Shown here in pieces: positions 47,087-57,380 of a stretch of DNA of 64,000 bases. The stretch comes from Sulfobacillus sp. (GTDB lineage: Bacteria; Bacillota; Sulfobacillia; Sulfobacillales; Sulfobacillaceae): positions 98,070-162,069 of the forward strand of contig DAIDDL010000004.1 of the NCBI GenBank assembly GCA_027309085.1, read 5' to 3'. Below the pieces are notes generated by a model that had not been told where the DNA came from, did no database searches, and saw nothing but the letters and a program-made list of their open reading frames with translations. A program made the translations under genes and the position numbers. Position 1 is the stretch's first letter, and each line of letters begins with the position of its first letter.

Positions 47087-47651
47087 TGAGGCCCAAACCC
47101 CTTATGGCGGCCTTGACGTCGTCGATGCCTTCCCCCGTACGGCTGGATATGGGATAGATCATCTGGCCGTAAGCGGCCTCTAGCACGCGCCGCCGTTCTT
47201 TCTGTTCGGATTTGTTCAACCGGTCCATTTTACTCGCCACGATGATAAAAAATAGATTCCGGGCGGCCGCCCACTGCAGCAAGGCATACTCTTCCTCCTG
47301 GACACCGCGGCGGACATCTTGAATTAGAATGCCGCCAATGAGCGGCTGGCGCGTGGTCAGGTAGGCGTCGACCGCTTCACCAAATTCCTCGCGCAGGTTC
47401 TTGGGCACTTTGGCATAGCCGTATCCAGGCAAATCCACCAGATACCAGTTAACCATCGAATAAAAATGAATGCGCTGTGTCTTTCCGGGGTTGCCGCTCA
47501 CATGCGCGATCTGCACGCCTGCAAGACGGTTCAGCAGCGAGGACTTTCCAGCATTCGATCGGCCTAAAAATGCCAATTCTATTTGCCCGTCCTGGGGCAT
47601 TTCGTCGGGACGCAGCGCAGAGGCCGCCAGTCTTTTAGTTTTCGGGGCCAA
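47079..47651 (-). CDS. engB: EngB/YsxC ribosome-biogenesis GTPase
   Basis: About 190 residues; the likely start is TTG 47651 (GAGGGAGAA upstream), inside the end of lon. G1 [15 protein letters not shown]2 region [11 protein letters not shown]3 [12 protein letters not shown]4 SKMDRLNK. The usual 20-25 residue lead before G1 favours this start. EngB acts late in 50S assembly. The lon-engB overlap matches the Bacillus lonA-ysxC order. Confidence 0.94.
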   Translation of the reverse strand: MAPKTKRLAASALRPDEMPQDGQIELAFLGRSNAGKSSLLNRLAGVQIAHVSGNPGKTQRIHFYSMVNWYLVDLPGYGYAKVPKNLREEFGEAVDAYLTTRQPLIGGILIQDVRRGVQEEEYALLQWAAARNLFFIIVASKMDRLNKSEQKERRRVLEAAYGQMIYPISSRTGEGIDDVKAAIRGLGLTI

Positions 47652-49971
47652 TATTCTCCCTCGCAATCTTGTCTGATAAGGCAAACTCCAGCACTGTGTC
47701 TAGATACTCCACCAGATGAATTTGCAAACTGCGCCGCACGTTAGGCGGCAAGTCTTCCAGATCAGGGGCATTCTCCTTGGGTAGAATAATTTCCCGAATC
47801 CCCACCCGGTGGGCCGCCAGTGTTTTTTCCTTGATGCCCCCTACAGGCAAAACATGGCCCCGCAGGGTAATTTCGCCTGTCATAGCGATTTGCGCTCGGA
47901 CGGGAATATTGCTCAACGCCGAAATCATGGCCGTCGCCATGGCAATTCCCGCCGACGGGCCGTCTTTGGGAATCGCTCCCTCGGGCACATGCACGTGAAG
48001 GTCCAGCGTCTCGTGAAAGCGGGGATCAATTCCCAGTTCCTTGGCTTTGGAGCGGATGAAACTGTAGGCTGCCTGAGCGCTCTCCTGCATGACATCACCC
48101 AACTGCCCGGTCAAATTCAACCGCCCCTTGCCCGGCATCGTCGTCACCTCGATTGGCATCACATCCCCGCCGGCTTCCGTCACCGCCAGTCCTGTCACAA
48201 TGCCCACTTCGTCAGCCTGTTCTGCCTCACGGTGGTGCACTGTGTGCGGTCCCAGGTATTTTCCGAGGGTATTTACGGTAATGCGAATAGTGCCTTTGCG
48301 CCCCTGCACAATTTCCCGCGCGACTTTCCGGCAAATTGTTCCCAGTTGCCGTTCCAGCTGGCGCACACCGGCTTCCCGAGTATAGTGGCGGATGACAGCG
48401 GCGGTGGCGTGCCGGCTGATGTCGACCATCTGCGGGGTCAGACCGTGGTTCTCCATTTGCTTGGGCCACAGGTACTGTGCGGCAATATGGAGCTTCTCTT
48501 CTTCGGTGTAGCCCGGAATAACAATAATTTCCATACGGTCCAAAAGTGGCCGGGGAATGGTATGCAGCACATTGGCGGTTGTAATGAACATCACATGCGA
48601 CAGGTCAAAGGGCACCTCGATGTAATGATCCGAAAACCGGGAGTTTTGTTCGGGATCCAGAACTTCCAGCAACGCAGCTGAGGGGTCTCCGCGAAAGTCC
48701 ATCGCCATCTTATCCACTTCGTCCAGCAGAAACAGCGGATTATTGGAACCGGCTTGCTTCATCCCCTGGATGATGCGCCCGGGCAATGCGCCGACATAGG
48801 TGCGGCGGTGGCCCCGGATTTCCGCCTCATCACGCACGCCGCCCAAGGACACGCGGACAAAGTTCCTGCCCGTGGCGCGGGCAATAGAGCGGGCTAAAGA
48901 GGTTTTTCCCACCCCAGGCGGGCCTACAAGGCACAAAATGGGACCTTTGAGGCTGCGGGACAGCTGCCGTACCGCCAGGTATTCCAAAATGCGGTCTTTG
49001 ACTTTTTTGAGGCCGTAGTGATCTTCATTCAGAATCTGCTCCGCCTCGGTGACGTCCACCCGCTCATCCGTTTGCGCGGTCCAGGGGAGGCTGAGCAGCC
49101 AGTCAACGTAGTTGCGCACCACCACGGCTTCCGCTGACATGGTAGGCATCTTGGCCATGCGGTCGATTTCACGGGCAATTTTCTCATGCACTTCTTCGCT
49201 GAGTCCCGTAATCTCGGCAAGGCGCTGCCGCAGTTCCTCGACTTCCCCGACATGGTCGTCGTTTTCACCCAGTTCCTTCTGGATGGCTTTGAGCTGCTCG
49301 CGCAGGTAGTACTCTTTTTGGGTACGCTCCATTTGCTTGCGGACCCGTACATTAATGCGCTTTTCAATTTCCAGCAGCTCCATCTGCCTAGATAGAATAT
49401 CCGATACTTTATTCAGCCGCTCATTGGTCGGAAAGATTTCCAACACTTCCTGCTTCTCTGCCGTGCGGATGTCCAGATAGCTGATAATGGTGTCAGCCAA
49501 ACGTCCAGGATCGTCGACATTTATGCTCAGTGAGGCTTCCCCCGGTACTTTTTTAGAGTTTTTGACATAGAGTTCAAACAAGTCCACGACAGCGTGCATC
49601 AAGGCCTCCGTCTCATCATTGACCTCGGTGTCCTCAGTGACTTCCTCCACATCCGCGCTGAAATATGTTCCCTCATCTGCAATCTTATGTATAATCGCCC
49701 GAGCCCGGCCTTCAATCACGACCTTAGCCCCGCCGGTCGGCATTTTTAAAAGTTGCTTGACCTCACCGATGATGCCTACCTCGTATAGATCCTCCTTCGT
49801 GGGTTCATCCAGGCGCGTATCTTTTTGTGCGGCGAACACCAGTTCCTGGGAACCGAGCATGGCCTGTTCCAGCGCATTGAGACTCCGCTCCCGCCCGACT
49901 TCCAGCGGCACCACCATAAAAGGGAAGAGAAGCACACCCCTTAGCGGCAAGAGTGGCAATTGGGTATCCAT
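47635..49971 (-). CDS. lon: LonA ATP-dependent protease
   Basis: 778 residues: N-terminal substrate domain (1-200), coiled coil, AAA+ module with Walker [16 protein letters not shown] and Walker [11 protein letters not shown], and the C-terminal protease with Ser in [14 protein letters not shown] and Lys in [12 protein letters not shown]. It degrades misfolded and regulatory proteins in the cytosol. It follows lonB in the same direction but behind a terminator (50120-50146), so it has its own promoter, which I cannot pick out with confidence. Confidence 0.97.
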   Translation of the reverse strand: MDTQLPLLPLRGVLLFPFMVVPLEVGRERSLNALEQAMLGSQELVFAAQKDTRLDEPTKEDLYEVGIIGEVKQLLKMPTGGAKVVIEGRARAIIHKIADEGTYFSADVEEVTEDTEVNDETEALMHAVVDLFELYVKNSKKVPGEASLSINVDDPGRLADTIISYLDIRTAEKQEVLEIFPTNERLNKVSDILSRQMELLEIEKRINVRVRKQMERTQKEYYLREQLKAIQKELGENDDHVGEVEELRQRLAEITGLSEEVHEKIAREIDRMAKMPTMSAEAVVVRNYVDWLLSLPWTAQTDERVDVTEAEQILNEDHYGLKKVKDRILEYLAVRQLSRSLKGPILCLVGPPGVGKTSLARSIARATGRNFVRVSLGGVRDEAEIRGHRRTYVGALPGRIIQGMKQAGSNNPLFLLDEVDKMAMDFRGDPSAALLEVLDPEQNSRFSDHYIEVPFDLSHVMFITTANVLHTIPRPLLDRMEIIVIPGYTEEEKLHIAAQYLWPKQMENHGLTPQMVDISRHATAAVIRHYTREAGVRQLERQLGTICRKVAREIVQGRKGTIRITVNTLGKYLGPHTVHHREAEQADEVGIVTGLAVTEAGGDVMPIEVTTMPGKGRLNLTGQLGDVMQESAQAAYSFIRSKAKELGIDPRFHETLDLHVHVPEGAIPKDGPSAGIAMATAMISALSNIPVRAQIAMTGEITLRGHVLPVGGIKEKTLAAHRVGIREIILPKENAPDLEDLPPNVRRSLQIHLVEYLDTVLEFALSDKIARENIGPEN

Positions 49972-50119
49972 GTTTTGTGTCCCTCCTGTCTCACACGTTC
50001 TGTTCTCTCTTGACGATCATCCGCAAGTTTTGCGCGGCGCAAAGAAGCAGACGTCGTAATCCTTCCCCGTCATTATGCCACAATACCCGCCTTCATCCCC
50101 ATGGACCGCCTTTCCCCGT

Positions 50120-50146
50120 CAAAAAAGGCGGCCTCAAGGGCCGCCT
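50120..50146 (-). terminator. Terminator between lonB and lon
   Basis: 8-bp stem aggcggcc/ggccgcct (50126-50133 with 50139-50146), followed by TTTTTT on the minus strand. Confidence 0.85.
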
Positions 50147-50158
50147 CCTCTTTCCGAC

Positions 50159-51844
50159 TTACGATCCCACGGAAGGAGACGGGCTCGCCGTAAGCAGATC
50201 GGTCTGTGGCACCGTGCCCGACCGCTTTTCTGTCTCCGCGACCGTCGCCAAATCGAGAGCCTGCTGGAGTGCGTCGATGGGAATCACGTCGATACCGGCG
50301 TCACGGAACACCTCCTGCCAATTGTCACGAGGAATGAGCACACGCCGACATCCAGCCAGCTTGGCCGCCTCGACTTTGGCGACCGCTCCGCCAATCGGCT
50401 TCACCAATCCGCGGATGGACAGTTCCCCCGTCATCGCCAGCCGGCTGTCACAGGCCCGGCCCGTCATAGCCGAGTATAAGGCTGTGGCAATCGCCACTCC
50501 CGCAGATGGTCCATCGAGCGGCACCCCACCTGGAAAATTCACATGTAAATCAAAATCTCGCGGTTCAAGGTGCATTTGATTGTGTAGAACAGTCAACACG
50601 TTTTCTACTGAACTTTTGGCCATAGACTTTCGCCGAATGGTCCGTCCCGCCGTCCCCACTTCCTCTTCATCCACGATCCCCGTCACAAATAGTCGTCCCT
50701 GACCCGGTTCCACGGGATGGGCCGCTGCCTCAATATCCAGCACCGTGCCCAAATTGGGCCCATAAATCGCCAACCCGTTGACCACCCCGACTTGCGGCTC
50801 GCTGCCGACTTTCTTGTCCGGGCGCGGGTTATACTGGCCCGAAGTCACCACCCACTCGACATCCGCCTGCGACAGCGCGCGCCGGCCCTCGGTCATAGCC
50901 AGACCCGCCGCGATCTGGATCAGGTTCACAGCCTCCCGCCCATTAGTGGCGTAATGCTTGACGACATCAATGGCGCCCCGTTCAGTCTCCATTCCCAGCT
51001 TATTGACCGCATTGGTCGCAATGGTCTGGATCTCGTCAGGCAGCAGCGAGCGGAAATACACCTCCACGCATCGCGAGCGGATGGCCGGGGGAATCTCATG
51101 GGGTTGCCGTGTCGTGGCCCCAATGAGCCGGAAATCGGCGGGCAGCCCATTCTCAAAGATATCCTGGATATGTGACGGCACATTGCTGTCCTCTGAATTG
51201 TAATAGGCCGATTCCAACATCACCCGCCGGTCCTCTAGCACCTTCAGCAGCTTGTTCAATTGAATAGGGTGCAACTCGCCAATTTCGTCAATAAAGAGAA
51301 TGCCTCCGTGCGCCTTCGTCACTGCCCCTGCCTTGGGCTGGGGGATACCGGCCATTCCCAGAGGTCCCGCGCCCTGGTAAATAGGATCATGCACGGAACC
51401 AATCAGCGGGTCGGCGATTCCGCGCTCGTCAAAGCGTGCCGTGGTGGCATCCAGTTCGATGAATTTGGCGTCGGCCTGAAACGGCGTCCACGACGTCTTC
51501 TTGGCCTCGTCCAGAACGAGCCGGGCTGCCGCCGTCTTCCCCACGCCCGGAGGGCCATAGACCAGGATATGCTGCGGATTGGGTCCGCACAGCGCCGCTT
51601 TCAATGCCCGGATGCCTTCCACCTGCCCGATAATCTCATCGAAGCGCGCAGGCCGGGTGCGCTCCGACAGGGGTTCGCTCAGGTGGATCGACCGCAGCCT
51701 GCGCAGCTTCTCAATCTCCTTCTTGGACTCCCGCTCCACAGCCACCTTGTTGCCCTGCTGAGATTTCAACAGGTTCCAGAAATAAAGTCCAATCACAATC
51801 GCGAAAAAGAACTGAATGAACGTCACGATGTTAGCGAGGTTCAC
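50159..51844 (-). CDS. lonB: LonB, membrane-anchored sporulation-type Lon protease
   Basis: 561 residues. One N-terminal helix (about 5-25, IVTFIQFFFAIVIGLYFW) replaces the LonA substrate domain. AAA+ with [15 protein letters not shown] and ILFIDEIGELHP; protease domain with Ser in PLDGPSAGVAIATAL and Lys in KPIGGAVAKVEAAK. In Bacillus LonB is forespore-expressed (sigma-F). The clpX-lonB-lonA-ysxC order here is the Bacillus one. It fits the sporulating host inferred elsewhere in the window. Confidence 0.93.
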   Translation of the reverse strand: MNLANIVTFIQFFFAIVIGLYFWNLLKSQQGNKVAVERESKKEIEKLRRLRSIHLSEPLSERTRPARFDEIIGQVEGIRALKAALCGPNPQHILVYGPPGVGKTAAARLVLDEAKKTSWTPFQADAKFIELDATTARFDERGIADPLIGSVHDPIYQGAGPLGMAGIPQPKAGAVTKAHGGILFIDEIGELHPIQLNKLLKVLEDRRVMLESAYYNSEDSNVPSHIQDIFENGLPADFRLIGATTRQPHEIPPAIRSRCVEVYFRSLLPDEIQTIATNAVNKLGMETERGAIDVVKHYATNGREAVNLIQIAAGLAMTEGRRALSQADVEWVVTSGQYNPRPDKKVGSEPQVGVVNGLAIYGPNLGTVLDIEAAAHPVEPGQGRLFVTGIVDEEEVGTAGRTIRRKSMAKSSVENVLTVLHNQMHLEPRDFDLHVNFPGGVPLDGPSAGVAIATALYSAMTGRACDSRLAMTGELSIRGLVKPIGGAVAKVEAAKLAGCRRVLIPRDNWQEVFRDAGIDVIPIDALQQALDLATVAETEKRSGTVPQTDLLTASPSPSVGS

Positions 51845-51994
51845 TATACCCCTCCTCTCCGCGTCTCCGCGATGAATTTTGTAAGGCCGTCCGCTCTCCT
51901 AGTGTGACCCGAATGCCCCTTTGTCAGAACTCCAATTGCTGGAGCCACTTTCTGCCCATCTATGGTAATTATGCCCAATCCTCCTCGCTTTAAG

Positions 51995-52049
51995 CCGCAA
52001 ACCACAAGGCTCCCTCACGTTTGAAGTGAGGGAGCCTTGTGGTTTGCGG
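51995..52049 (-). terminator. Very long perfect hairpin after clpX
   Basis: 24-bp perfect stem (51995-52018 with 52026-52049) and a 7-base loop, 16 bases beyond the clpX stop. No T-tract follows on either strand, so it may act as an mRNA-stabilising or processing hairpin as well as a stop. Confidence 0.6.
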
Positions 52050-52065
52050 AAACATATTTTCCAGT

Positions 52066-53337
52066 TCAGGCCGTTTCTTCTTTTTGCTTCTTAGGACGTT
52101 TCGCCCGGTCCTGGGTCACCAAGAGAGGTTCATCACGCTTTTCCACCACATCCTGGGTAATGATGCATTTGGCAATGTCTGTCCGGCTCGGAATATCGTA
52201 CATCACATTGAGCATAATATCCTCAATGATCGCGCGCAGTGCCCGGGCTCCAGTATTGCGCCGCATAGCCTCGCGGGCCACCGCGCGAACGGCCTCGTCT
52301 TTAAACTCGAGTTCCACGTTGTCGAGGGTGAGCATTTTCTGATACTGCTTCACCAAGGCATTGCGCGGTTCGGTCAGAATTTGCACAAGTGCCGCCTCAT
52401 CCAGAGCATCCAGAGTCACCAAAATCGGCAAGCGTCCGACAAACTCCGGAATCAACCCGAATTTCAGCAAATCCTCGGGCATAATCTTCGACAGCACATC
52501 GCCGATGTTTTGCTCCACCATCTGAATTTCCGCGTTGAATCCTAGACCTTTGCGGCCAATACGCCGTTTGATCAGCTTGTCAACCCCGTCAAATGCCCCT
52601 CCCACGATGAAGAGAATATTCGTGGTGTCAATCTGAATGAATTCTTGATGCGGATGTTTGCGGCCACCCTGAGGGGGAACAGAGGCCACCGTACCTTCAA
52701 GAATCTTCAGCAAAGCCTGTTGCACACCTTCACCTGACACATCGCGCGTAATCGACGGATTCTCGGATTTACGAGCAATTTTGTCGACCTCGTCAATGTA
52801 TACAATTCCTTTTTCAGCCTTTTCCACGTCGTAATCCGCAGCCTGGATCAGCTTGAGAAGGATGTTTTCGACATCCTCGCCCACGTAGCCCGCTTCGGTC
52901 AAAGACGTCGCGTCCGCAATGGCAAAAGGCACATTGAGGATTTTAGCTAGGGTCTGGGCGAGCAGGGTCTTGCCGGAACCGGTAGGGCCTAACATCAAAA
53001 TGTTGGACTTTTGCAGTTCAACGTCATCGACTTTGCTGCCAAGGTTTATGCGCTTGTAGTGGTTGTACACCGCCACCGACAGGGTCTTTTTGGCGCGGTC
53101 CTGACCTACCACATACTGGTCAAGTATCGCTCGTATTTCCTGCGGCTTGGGGATGTCCTTTAACTCAAATTCGACATCGTCGCTGAGTTCTTCCTCGATG
53201 ATCTCCGAGCAGAGCTCCACGCACTCGTCGCAGATGTAGACACCACCGGGTCCGGCTATAAGCCGTTTGACCTGATCCTGGTATTTGCCACAAAACGAGC
53301 ATTTTAACTGACCTTTTTCATCGGTGAACTTGAACAT
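52066..53337 (-). CDS. clpX: ClpX AAA+ unfoldase
   Basis: 423 residues. N-terminal zinc-binding domain [11 protein letters not shown]...CDECVELC (residues 10-45); Walker [16 protein letters not shown], Walker [10 protein letters not shown], sensor regions, and the IGF-type ClpP-docking loop [11 protein letters not shown]. It unfolds tagged substrates and feeds ClpP, whose gene lies 49 bases upstream in transcription order (tig-clpP-clpX). Confidence 0.98.
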   Translation of the reverse strand: MFKFTDEKGQLKCSFCGKYQDQVKRLIAGPGGVYICDECVELCSEIIEEELSDDVEFELKDIPKPQEIRAILDQYVVGQDRAKKTLSVAVYNHYKRINLGSKVDDVELQKSNILMLGPTGSGKTLLAQTLAKILNVPFAIADATSLTEAGYVGEDVENILLKLIQAADYDVEKAEKGIVYIDEVDKIARKSENPSITRDVSGEGVQQALLKILEGTVASVPPQGGRKHPHQEFIQIDTTNILFIVGGAFDGVDKLIKRRIGRKGLGFNAEIQMVEQNIGDVLSKIMPEDLLKFGLIPEFVGRLPILVTLDALDEAALVQILTEPRNALVKQYQKMLTLDNVELEFKDEAVRAVAREAMRRNTGARALRAIIEDIMLNVMYDIPSRTDIAKCIITQDVVEKRDEPLLVTQDRAKRPKKQKEETA

Positions 53338-53386
53338 TATAAGCCCCCCTCTTTGACACCCCTACAATCACCAAGCTGACCATAAG

Positions 53387-54013
53387 TTATTCCTCGGCCG
53401 GCGTTTCAGGGACCGTTTTGCCACGTGGTTCTACAACTTCGTCAATCAATTGATAGTCACGCGCCTCGGCTGCTGTCATCCAGTAGTCCCGCTGCGTTTC
53501 CTCCAAAATCTGCTCTACAGAGTGGTTGCTGTGCTTTGCCAAAATCCCGGCTAACGATTCCCGGCTCCGCAACAACTCTTTCATCTGAATCTCCACATCT
53601 GTAGTCTTGCCCCCTAGATTGTTGATCCAGGGTTCATGAATCATGACGCGGGAATTCGGCAAAGCAAACCGCTTGCCTGCAGCCCCGCCAGCCAGCAGGA
53701 GAGCCCCCATGCTCGCGGCCATCCCCACACAGATCGTAGACACATCCGGCTTTATATACTGCATGGTATCATAGATACCCAGCCCCGCACTTACGGATCC
53801 CCCGGGAGAATTGACATAGATATGAATATCCCGGTCCGGATCATCGCTTTCCAAAAAGAGCAGCTGCGCGACAATTAAATTGGCCACATCATCATCAATG
53901 GCATTGCCCAGAAAAATAATGCGCTCTTTGAGGAGGCGTGAATAGATGTCATACGACCGCTCGCCGCGGTTGGTCTGCTCCACCACCATGGGAATAAGGT
54001 AGCTGAAACTCAT
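53387..54013 (-). CDS. clpP: ClpP serine protease subunit
   Basis: 208 residues. The catalytic Ser is in [14 protein letters not shown], His in RVMIHEPW, and Asp in the C-terminal [15 protein letters not shown] region. It forms the 14-mer chamber with ClpX or other AAA+ partners. Start ATG 54013 is three bases from the trigger factor stop, GAGAG upstream. Confidence 0.98.
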   Translation of the reverse strand: MSFSYLIPMVVEQTNRGERSYDIYSRLLKERIIFLGNAIDDDVANLIVAQLLFLESDDPDRDIHIYVNSPGGSVSAGLGIYDTMQYIKPDVSTICVGMAASMGALLLAGGAAGKRFALPNSRVMIHEPWINNLGGKTTDVEIQMKELLRSRESLAGILAKHSNHSVEQILEETQRDYWMTAAEARDYQLIDEVVEPRGKTVPETPAEE

Positions 54014-54016
54014 CGT

Positions 54017-55330
54017 TCACTCTCCTTTGTCTGGCTGTCCAGTTACCGTCGAGGCAAGGTAGTCGCCCGCTTTGGACAGCAGCAGATTGGAACGCACAGC
54101 CTCGAATTCTCCGGTGCTGCGGAACCAGCGGACAATATCATCCAGAGGCTGGCGATACATATCCGCCATGGGTTTGATGGATTGGATAACCTCGTCGTCA
54201 GAGACCTCAAGATGCTCGGCTCGCGCTACAGTTTCCAGCAAAACCTCTTCTTTAACCCGCTCCGCGGCCGCCGGCCTCAGTTCTTCATGCAACGCCTTAG
54301 GAGTAATTTGCCTGCTCTCCAGGTACTCTTCCGTATTCGCCCCAATCCGCTCGAGCGTGGTTTCGAGTTCATGCAACTGGTTGTGAATGGCTCGGTCCAC
54401 CATCGCCTGAGGCACTTCAACAGGCACGCGCTCTTTTAGTTTACCCATGATTGTTTGGAGCCGCTCATTCTTGGCCTGTTCCAACAATCGGGATTTTAAA
54501 GTATTCGTGACTTGGTCCCGCAATTCCTGCATGGACTCCAACCCAATTGCTTTGGCCAGATCGTCATCAATTTCAGGAACCTCAGGCCGCTTATTTTCCA
54601 GCACGGTAACCTCAAAACGAACGGGCTTGCCCGCCAGTGCCACTTCAGGGTGCTGTTCAGGATAGGTCAGTTTGATCTCCGCGGGCTCATTGACCATTAA
54701 TCCCAGCAGCTGATCTTCCATCCCCTCGACTACGGTGCCAGCGCCAATTTCAATGACATAGGAGTCATCATCCACAAACGGCTCTGCCTCTTCGTCCTCA
54801 CCCTCTAAGAAGCCTTTAAGACTCACCGTAATCCGGTGTCCTTTTCCTACAGGTTCCTCATCAGCCGGGACCATCTGCGCCTGCCCTTTGGCGACCTGAG
54901 CCAGTTCCTCAGCAATCAGTTCGTCTGTGGCTTCCAGAATTGCCAGAGGCTCTGCCAGCAAGTCGGCGTAGTCGGGCAATTCAATTGACGGCTTGCTTTC
55001 CACTTCAATATCAAATTCGAAAGGCTGTCCGTCATCAAGTTTGGTAATATTGATGCGCGGTTCAGCCACCGGCTCCACCGCAGCCTCGGACAGAGCCTCC
55101 GAATAATGGTTCTCGACCAGCTGATGGGCTGCTTCTTCAAGAATCACTTCCCGGCCTACAAACCGCTCAAAGATAGGGCGAGGCACTTTCCCGCGCCGGA
55201 AACCGGGAATATTGTACTTGCCAACGACAGAGCGAAATGCCTTATCCATCGCACTATTTAAATCGCTGGGGTCAATCGTAACCGAAACTTTCGCCACCGA
55301 ATTGGGCAACCGCTGCAATGCCACCTGCAT
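54017..55330 (-). CDS. tig: Trigger factor chaperone
   Basis: 437 residues. Ribosome-binding FRRGKVPRPIFERFVG lies near residue 45 (GFRxGxxP signature). The PPIase domain (about 160-245) has KGHRITVSLKGFLEGE, and a helical chaperone C-domain follows. It binds nascent chains at the L23 exit. GAGGAGG precedes the start and a near-consensus promoter lies at 55373-55401. First gene of tig-clpP-clpX. Confidence 0.97.
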   Translation of the reverse strand: MQVALQRLPNSVAKVSVTIDPSDLNSAMDKAFRSVVGKYNIPGFRRGKVPRPIFERFVGREVILEEAAHQLVENHYSEALSEAAVEPVAEPRINITKLDDGQPFEFDIEVESKPSIELPDYADLLAEPLAILEATDELIAEELAQVAKGQAQMVPADEEPVGKGHRITVSLKGFLEGEDEEAEPFVDDDSYVIEIGAGTVVEGMEDQLLGLMVNEPAEIKLTYPEQHPEVALAGKPVRFEVTVLENKRPEVPEIDDDLAKAIGLESMQELRDQVTNTLKSRLLEQAKNERLQTIMGKLKERVPVEVPQAMVDRAIHNQLHELETTLERIGANTEEYLESRQITPKALHEELRPAAAERVKEEVLLETVARAEHLEVSDDEVIQSIKPMADMYRQPLDDIVRWFRSTGEFEAVRSNLLLSKAGDYLASTVTGQPDKGE

Positions 55331-55372
55331 TATTTCTTAATTCCTCCTCAAATGCCCGATACAAATAAGTTG

Positions 55373-55401
55373 ATTATAACATGTGACGGGACAGTGTCCA
55401 A
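55373..55401 (-). promoter_or_regulatory. Sigma-A type promoter for tig-clpP-clpX
   Basis: On the minus strand TTGGAC (55401-55396), 17-base spacer, TATAAT (55378-55373). Confidence 0.75.
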
Positions 55402-55407
55402 GCCATG

Positions 55408-55434
55408 AAAAAAAACGAGGCGTTAAACGCCTCG
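55408..55434 (-). terminator. Terminator of the tRNA operon
   Basis: 8-bp stem cgaggcgt/acgcctcg (55416-55434), followed by eight T on the minus strand. It overlaps the region just before the tig promoter. Confidence 0.9.
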
Positions 55435-55439
55435 ACAAA

Positions 55440-55514
55440 TGGAGCGGAAGACGGGATTTGAACCCGCGACCCTCGCCTTGGCAAGGCGATGCTCTACCGC
55501 TGAGCTACTTCCGC
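55440..55514 (-). tRNA. tRNA-Gly(GCC)
   Basis: Cloverleaf on the minus strand: acceptor GCGGAAG paired with the 3' arm, anticodon loop CTTGCCAAG, T-loop GGTTCAAAT, and an encoded CCA end. Last of four tRNAs in this unit. Confidence 0.95.
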
Positions 55515-55520
55515 GTGCAA

Positions 55521-55604
55521 TGGTGCGAGGGAAGGGACTTGAACCCTTACGCCTTGCGGCACGAGATCCTAAGTCTCGCATGTCTGCCATTCCATCACCC
55601 TCGC
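55521..55604 (-). tRNA. tRNA-Leu(UAG)
   Basis: Class II tRNA with a long variable arm (CTCGTGCCGCAAGGCGT region), anticodon TAG in ACTTAGGAT, encoded CCA. 84 bases. Confidence 0.93.
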
Positions 55605-55605
55605 C

Positions 55606-55682
55606 TGGTGCGCCCGGTAGGATTTGAACCTACGACCTGCGGATTCGAAGTCCGACACTCTATCCAGCTGAGCTACGGGCGC
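55606..55682 (-). tRNA. tRNA-Arg(UCG)
   Basis: Acceptor GCGCCCG with CGGGCGC, anticodon TCG in CTTCGAA, GGTTCAAAT T-loop, encoded CCA. One base from tRNA-Leu. Confidence 0.93.
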
Positions 55683-55718
55683 AAAAAATCCCGGCAAACC
55701 GGGCAACAAAAATTTTAT

Positions 55719-55796
55719 TGGGGTGAATGAGGGGACTTGAACCCCCGACCCCCAGGGCCACAACCTGGTGCTCTAACCAACTGAGCTACATCCACC
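55719..55796 (-). tRNA. tRNA-His(GUG)
   Basis: Anticodon GTG in GTTGTGGCC. The extra 5' G (55796) opposes C73 as required of bacterial tRNA-His; CCA is encoded. First tRNA of the operon. Confidence 0.93.
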
Positions 55797-55872
55797 GTAT
55801 TCTTATGCTGCCGCGCCTTATGCCAAACGTAGACCGGGGACAAGATTGTCGCCGTCAGTAGTGACGATGTAT

Positions 55873-55901
55873 AGAATATCACGGGTATGGCAAAATTGCA
55901 A
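55873..55901 (-). promoter_or_regulatory. Probable promoter of the tRNA operon
   Basis: Minus strand TTGCAA (55901-55896), 17-base spacer, TATTCT (55878-55873), about 75 bases before tRNA-His. Confidence 0.55.
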
Positions 55902-56074
55902 GACGCAGTTCCTTTCTTTCCTTATCTTCCTGGTAGCCCGTTGTTTGCCAGCCGGGCAAATTGCATCTAATAGGGGCAAGACCCGCCAGTGTGTATGGCC
56001 ATGCCGTGAAACAATGTCTTGTGGCGGGCATTGCGGGCCGGATGCCAGTCTTGTCTCTTCTGCAGCGAATCTGT

Positions 56075-56290
56075 TCAGCAAAACCTCACAGAATTTGTCC
56101 GCTGACGGTAGCGGTGGCTGGCAAGTCCAGGTCCAGGGGCCACGCTCGAGGCCTTTTGGTCGATATTGGCGCCGCCCACAAACTGAATCGCGACTTCCGT
56201 GCGTCCCGGCGCCGACGTGCCCACCATGGAGAGGATACCCGTTTCGCTTGTCAGAGCGTCCTCCACCCGGGGATTCAATCTTTACGGTGA
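56075..56290 (-). pseudogene. RND efflux pump fragment
   Basis: About 50 residues resemble the porter-domain start of RND transporters: RVEDALTSETGILSMVGTSA, PGRTEVAIQF and GGANIDQKASSV (family VEDAL..VPG..S..SSSPG.SEV...F..GTNID). The match then runs out and may continue in another frame (LDLDLPATATVSG). No rest of the pump is nearby; the remainder of 55902-56354 is gene-free. A small relic of a lost efflux gene. Confidence 0.5.
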
Positions 56291-56354
56291 GCCTGAAACG
56301 CATCCACGTCTGTCCTGAATACGTCCCAGGCACGTTGACACAAACAACCGATTT

Positions 56355-57380
56355 CTATCCTGCCGGGTGAGTCGAATTCAGCACACGCACGCTGAGATCC
56401 TGCGCCGTGATATGAATCAGGAGGTTTGCGCCCTGTGGGATTTGAGACAGCGCGGTCCCCGGATGTCCCGGCGATATCACGGTAATGGTTCGGGATCCGG
56501 GATCAATGGTGGCTGTACCCCAAGCGGTTTTCAGGCTGATGGCACTGGCGCTGCCGCCGGTAAACTGACCTGCCACACTATGCTGGACAAGGGCCGCGGT
56601 TTTACGCCACGGAGCCATTTTGGCTGGCATAAGCCGCAGCACAGCATGCGTCGCGGGATTAGCGAGAACTATGACGCCACGCCCAGCCTTGAGCCCACTG
56701 AGCCATTTTGCCGACCCCGCCGTGGGAATTGTGTAAGACAGGGTTCCCAGCTTTTTGGACACCAGTGTGACAACTCCAGCCGTGGTGGCTGTCACCTTGG
56801 CACTGGCGCGGTCCGGCTGCGCAGCTATTGCCGTAGGGGTCACCGTCGCGGCGGAACGCACACCGTAGACGTCCACGGTCGTTCCCGCCGTGAGCGACGG
56901 CATTCCCAAGACTGCTGCCGCAGACGCATCAGTGAGCGTCCATGTTTTCGTTTTGCCAGCCACGGTCCACGAACCACTGCTGTTTTGCAGCGTGCCGCGG
57001 GCCACTGGCTGTAGAAGGATGACCGGACGCGTGCCGTGCAAGCCTAGAATATGGAGATGTTCTCCTACGGCGATATTGCTGGCGCTGACCTTGTAGGCCC
57101 CCGCTTGCAAGGTGGCGTCTGTGAGCGTCACTGTTCGGGTCTTCCCTTTTTTTCCGTGCCTTACGGTGAGCGTCTGCCCACTGATTGCCGTCACGGTCAC
57201 CGCCAGTCCCCTGTGGTGCCGTCCGTGGGATTTCTTGTTTACCCCGGGCTGCTTTGCCCCGAGCTGAATGGCCGAAACCGGCGCGCTGGGCGAAGAATGG
57301 GCAAAAGCGGCCGCACCTGCGCCCACCGCCATCACCCCCGAAAGGCCCAAGACCACTGTCTTAGCCAGTTTAGTCATCAT
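56355..57380 (-). CDS. Secreted DUF5666-like repeat protein
   Basis: 341 residues with a clear signal peptide (TKLAKTVVLGLSGVMAVGAG, cleavage near AFAHS). The mature part is Thr/Ala/Val-rich beta structure in repeats of the form VTVTAISGQTLTVRHGKKG, each like the small OB-type DUF5666 domain; at least three or four copies at spacing of roughly 70-85 residues. Role unknown, probably extracytoplasmic. AGAGGGGATG precedes the tandem ATGATG start (57380). The composition is unlike the neighbours. Confidence 0.7.
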   Translation of the reverse strand: MMTKLAKTVVLGLSGVMAVGAGAAAFAHSSPSAPVSAIQLGAKQPGVNKKSHGRHHRGLAVTVTAISGQTLTVRHGKKGKTRTVTLTDATLQAGAYKVSASNIAVGEHLHILGLHGTRPVILLQPVARGTLQNSSGSWTVAGKTKTWTLTDASAAAVLGMPSLTAGTTVDVYGVRSAATVTPTAIAAQPDRASAKVTATTAGVVTLVSKKLGTLSYTIPTAGSAKWLSGLKAGRGVIVLANPATHAVLRLMPAKMAPWRKTAALVQHSVAGQFTGGSASAISLKTAWGTATIDPGSRTITVISPGHPGTALSQIPQGANLLIHITAQDLSVRVLNSTHPAG

